Position numbers and translations under genes: made by a program. Of a DNA stretch of 5,846 nt, positions 5,187 to 5,846 are shown in pieces. Origin of the DNA: Candidatus Freyrarchaeum guaymasense (GTDB lineage: Archaea; Asgardarchaeota; Jordarchaeia; Jordarchaeales; Freyrarchaeaceae); NCBI GenBank assembly GCA_030587405.1, contig JAUQZD010000024.1:1-5846 (forward strand). The letters are read 5' to 3'. A model generated the notes under the pieces. It was not told where the DNA came from and did no database searches. It saw only the letters and a program-made list of their open reading frames with translations. The first letter of the stretch is position 1, and each line of letters starts with the position of its first letter.

Positions 5187-5355
5187 GAATGTTGAGGAGG
5201 AGATGCTTGATTGCCCTTATGCCGACGCTTGTATACGTGCTACAAGGGAGGGGATAAGGAGGTTGACCGGTAGATTCGAGTGGCCTGAGTTACTTCTAAG
5301 CTGGGCGACGGTTGAAGTGATTACGGAGGAACATTTCGATTACCTTCTTGAATAA
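5170..5355 (+). pseudogene. C-terminal fragment, possibly of an L-2-amino-thiazoline-4-carboxylate hydrolase-type protein
   Basis: An open frame of 61 codons runs from just after TAA 5167-5169 to TAA 5353-5355. From 5185 it reads ENVEEEMLDCPYADAC, then IRATREGIRRLTG, then TVEVITEEHFDYLLE. The order Cys-x5-Cys, EGIRRLTG and a closing HFDYLLE resembles from memory the C-terminal end of archaeal proteins grouped with L-2-amino-thiazoline-4-carboxylic acid hydrolases or V4R-like domains. Such proteins are much longer, so only the tail is here. It overlaps the end of the LLM remnant in another frame. It could be a short gene starting at TTG 5176 or ATG 5203, since GGGAGG sits directly before TTG 5176, but the spacing is too short. 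A truncated remnant is more likely. The family name is tentative. Confidence 0.45.
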
Positions 5356-5378
5356 TACAGCCTTCTTGAACAGTACAG
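5343..5378 (+). repeat. 18-bp imperfect tandem repeat over the end of the fragment
   Basis: CCTTCTTGAATAATACAG (5343-5360) is followed directly by CCTTCTTGAACAGTACAG (5361-5378); 16 of 18 bases agree. The first unit holds the TAA stop of the preceding fragment; in the second unit the same place reads CAG. So one of two former C-terminal codon sets may have turned into a stop, or the duplication arose after decay began. Confidence 0.65.
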
Positions 5379-5528
5379 CCCGTCAAAATGTCGAGGAAGA
5401 ATATTTAAACCATAAAGTTTCTCCTCTGGTTTTCAGCGTCCAACGCAACCAAAAAGCCGCCGTTAAAATCCATGATGCCATGCTCCGTCAGTCGCAGTTT
5501 AATTTTACGAATGTATATATGCTCCTTC
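5379..5528. other. A/T-rich spacer between the pseudogene chain and the dehydratase gene
   Basis: This is a clear drop in GC content compared with the rest. It contains TATA-like stretches AATATTTAAACC (about 5400-5411) and GTATATAT (about 5513-5520), but no gene starts at a suitable distance on either strand. An open frame from TTG 5348 crosses it and runs antisense into the dehydratase gene; its protein shows no known motif, and I do not count it as a gene. Confidence 0.4.
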
Positions 5529-5540
5529 AAAAAAGAGGGG
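5529..5540 (-). terminator. Archaeal-type T-run terminator of the dehydratase gene
   Basis: On the minus strand CCCCCTCTTTTTT ends in six T bases (5534-5529), 18 bases after the TAG stop. A pyrimidine-rich stretch ending in a T-run without a strong stem is the common form of archaeal terminator. Confidence 0.5.
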
Positions 5541-5552
5541 GTTGGAGGCGGC

Positions 5553-5846
5553 CTATTCGAGGTTTATCCCTGCAAGCCTCGCCGCGTTCTTCATTTTCTC
5601 CTTGAACTTTGCTTGTCTTGAGATCATTATTTTTTGTGTTTGGGGTGATCCTGCGCCGTGGAGTGACTCGACGAGGTATCCCGTGCTCATCGTGAGGTTC
5701 TCTATGAGCCTTACAGCCTTCATCCTGTGCTCCGCGGAGTACTCTGCGTTTCCCACCATGTACTTAGCTACGTACTTCCCTACCTTCTCGCTTCTCAAGT
5801 CCCTCTCGCTTGGCATAGTCGCAACTATTCCTCCCGCTATGTCCTG
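5553..5846 (-). CDS. abfD: 4-hydroxybutyryl-CoA dehydratase, C-terminal part (runs off the right edge)
   Basis: The last 97 codons are visible; the frame stays open past an internal ATG at 5816 to the window edge (QDIAGGIVATMPSERDLRS...), so that ATG is not the start. The enzyme uses FAD and a [4Fe-4S] cluster to turn 4-hydroxybutyryl-CoA into crotonyl-CoA by a radical route, often with vinylacetyl-CoA isomerase activity. It works in the hydroxypropionate/hydroxybutyrate and dicarboxylate/hydroxybutyrate CO2-fixation cycles and in aminobutyrate fermentation. Family marks are AGGIVATMPSERDL, EHRMKAVRLIENLTMSTG and ESLHGAGSPQTQKIM, followed by a charged tail ending in AGINLE. Complete proteins have about 490-510 residues; the cluster ligands lie upstream and cannot be checked. 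Two or three residues between STG and the ESLHGAGSP block seem to be missing compared with the usual pattern. A more distant HpaB-family hydroxylase is less likely. No partner gene of the pathway is visible. Confidence 0.83.
   Translation of the reverse strand, partial: QDIAGGIVATMPSERDLRSEKVGKYVAKYMVGNAEYSAEHRMKAVRLIENLTMSTGYLVESLHGAGSPQTQKIMISRQAKFKEKMKNAARLAGINLE

Noticed and set aside
5348..5605. Plus-strand open frame of 85 codons from TTG
   Set aside because: It overlaps the antisense 3' end of the dehydratase gene, starts inside a tandem repeat and lacks a ribosome site; no motif is visible.
1..5846. CRISPR array or complete insertion sequence
   Set aside because: No regularly spaced repeats and no transposase gene with recognisable catalytic motifs are present; the tandem repeats seen are adjacent pairs without spacers.

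Overview
The window looks archaeal, most likely from a thermophilic member of the Thermoproteota/TACK group, although no marker gene here fixes the lineage. The reasons are A/T-rich TATA-like boxes about 25 bases ahead of inferred transcript starts, purine-rich ribosome sites, a TTG start, heavy use of AGG and ATA codons, a 4-hydroxybutyryl-CoA dehydratase of the type used in archaeal carbon metabolism, and remains of F420/flavin (luciferase-like) and YkgJ-type genes.

Layout. At the left edge is the 5' part of an NAD kinase gene on the minus strand (1-475). A gene-free gap follows (476-918). Then comes a tight two-gene minus-strand operon (919-3625) with an FAD-linked oxidase first and a two-CCG-domain iron-sulfur protein second, separated by only 13 bases. 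Their promoter lies at about 3671-3680. Next is a long non-coding stretch (3626-4453). Its core (about 3850-4297) is GC-rich and unusually dense in perfect inverted repeats, and it is bordered by a 16-bp tandem repeat carrying TATA-like boxes. From 4454 to 5355 there is a plus-strand chain of gene remnants: the N-terminal part of a YkgJ-like Cys-cluster protein, the frameshifted N-terminal half of a luciferase-like (LLM) flavin oxidoreductase, and a short C-terminal fragment that resembles an L-2-amino-thiazoline-4-carboxylate hydrolase-type protein. At the right edge, on the minus strand, is the C-terminal end of 4-hydroxybutyryl-CoA dehydratase (5553-5846).

How the parts work together. The FAD oxidase and the CCG protein should form a membrane-associated or soluble complex that oxidises an organic hydroxy substrate and passes electrons through FAD and several iron-sulfur clusters to a quinone, thiol/disulfide or similar acceptor. 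The oxidase lacks both metal-binding motifs of the GlcD/D-lactate dehydrogenase type, and the CCG protein has a reduced first ferredoxin motif, so the usual glycolate/lactate label should not be copied over without care. The dehydratase belongs to 4-hydroxybutyrate metabolism (CO2 fixation or fermentation). A functional link to the operon is possible but is not shown by the sequence.

The most notable parts are the hairpin-dense non-coding block at 3850-4297, which may be an undescribed structured RNA or the tail of a lost transposon, and the pseudogene chain beside it. In that chain one inactivating event can be read directly: a 10-bp tandem duplication at 4785-4809 that breaks a well conserved LLM motif.
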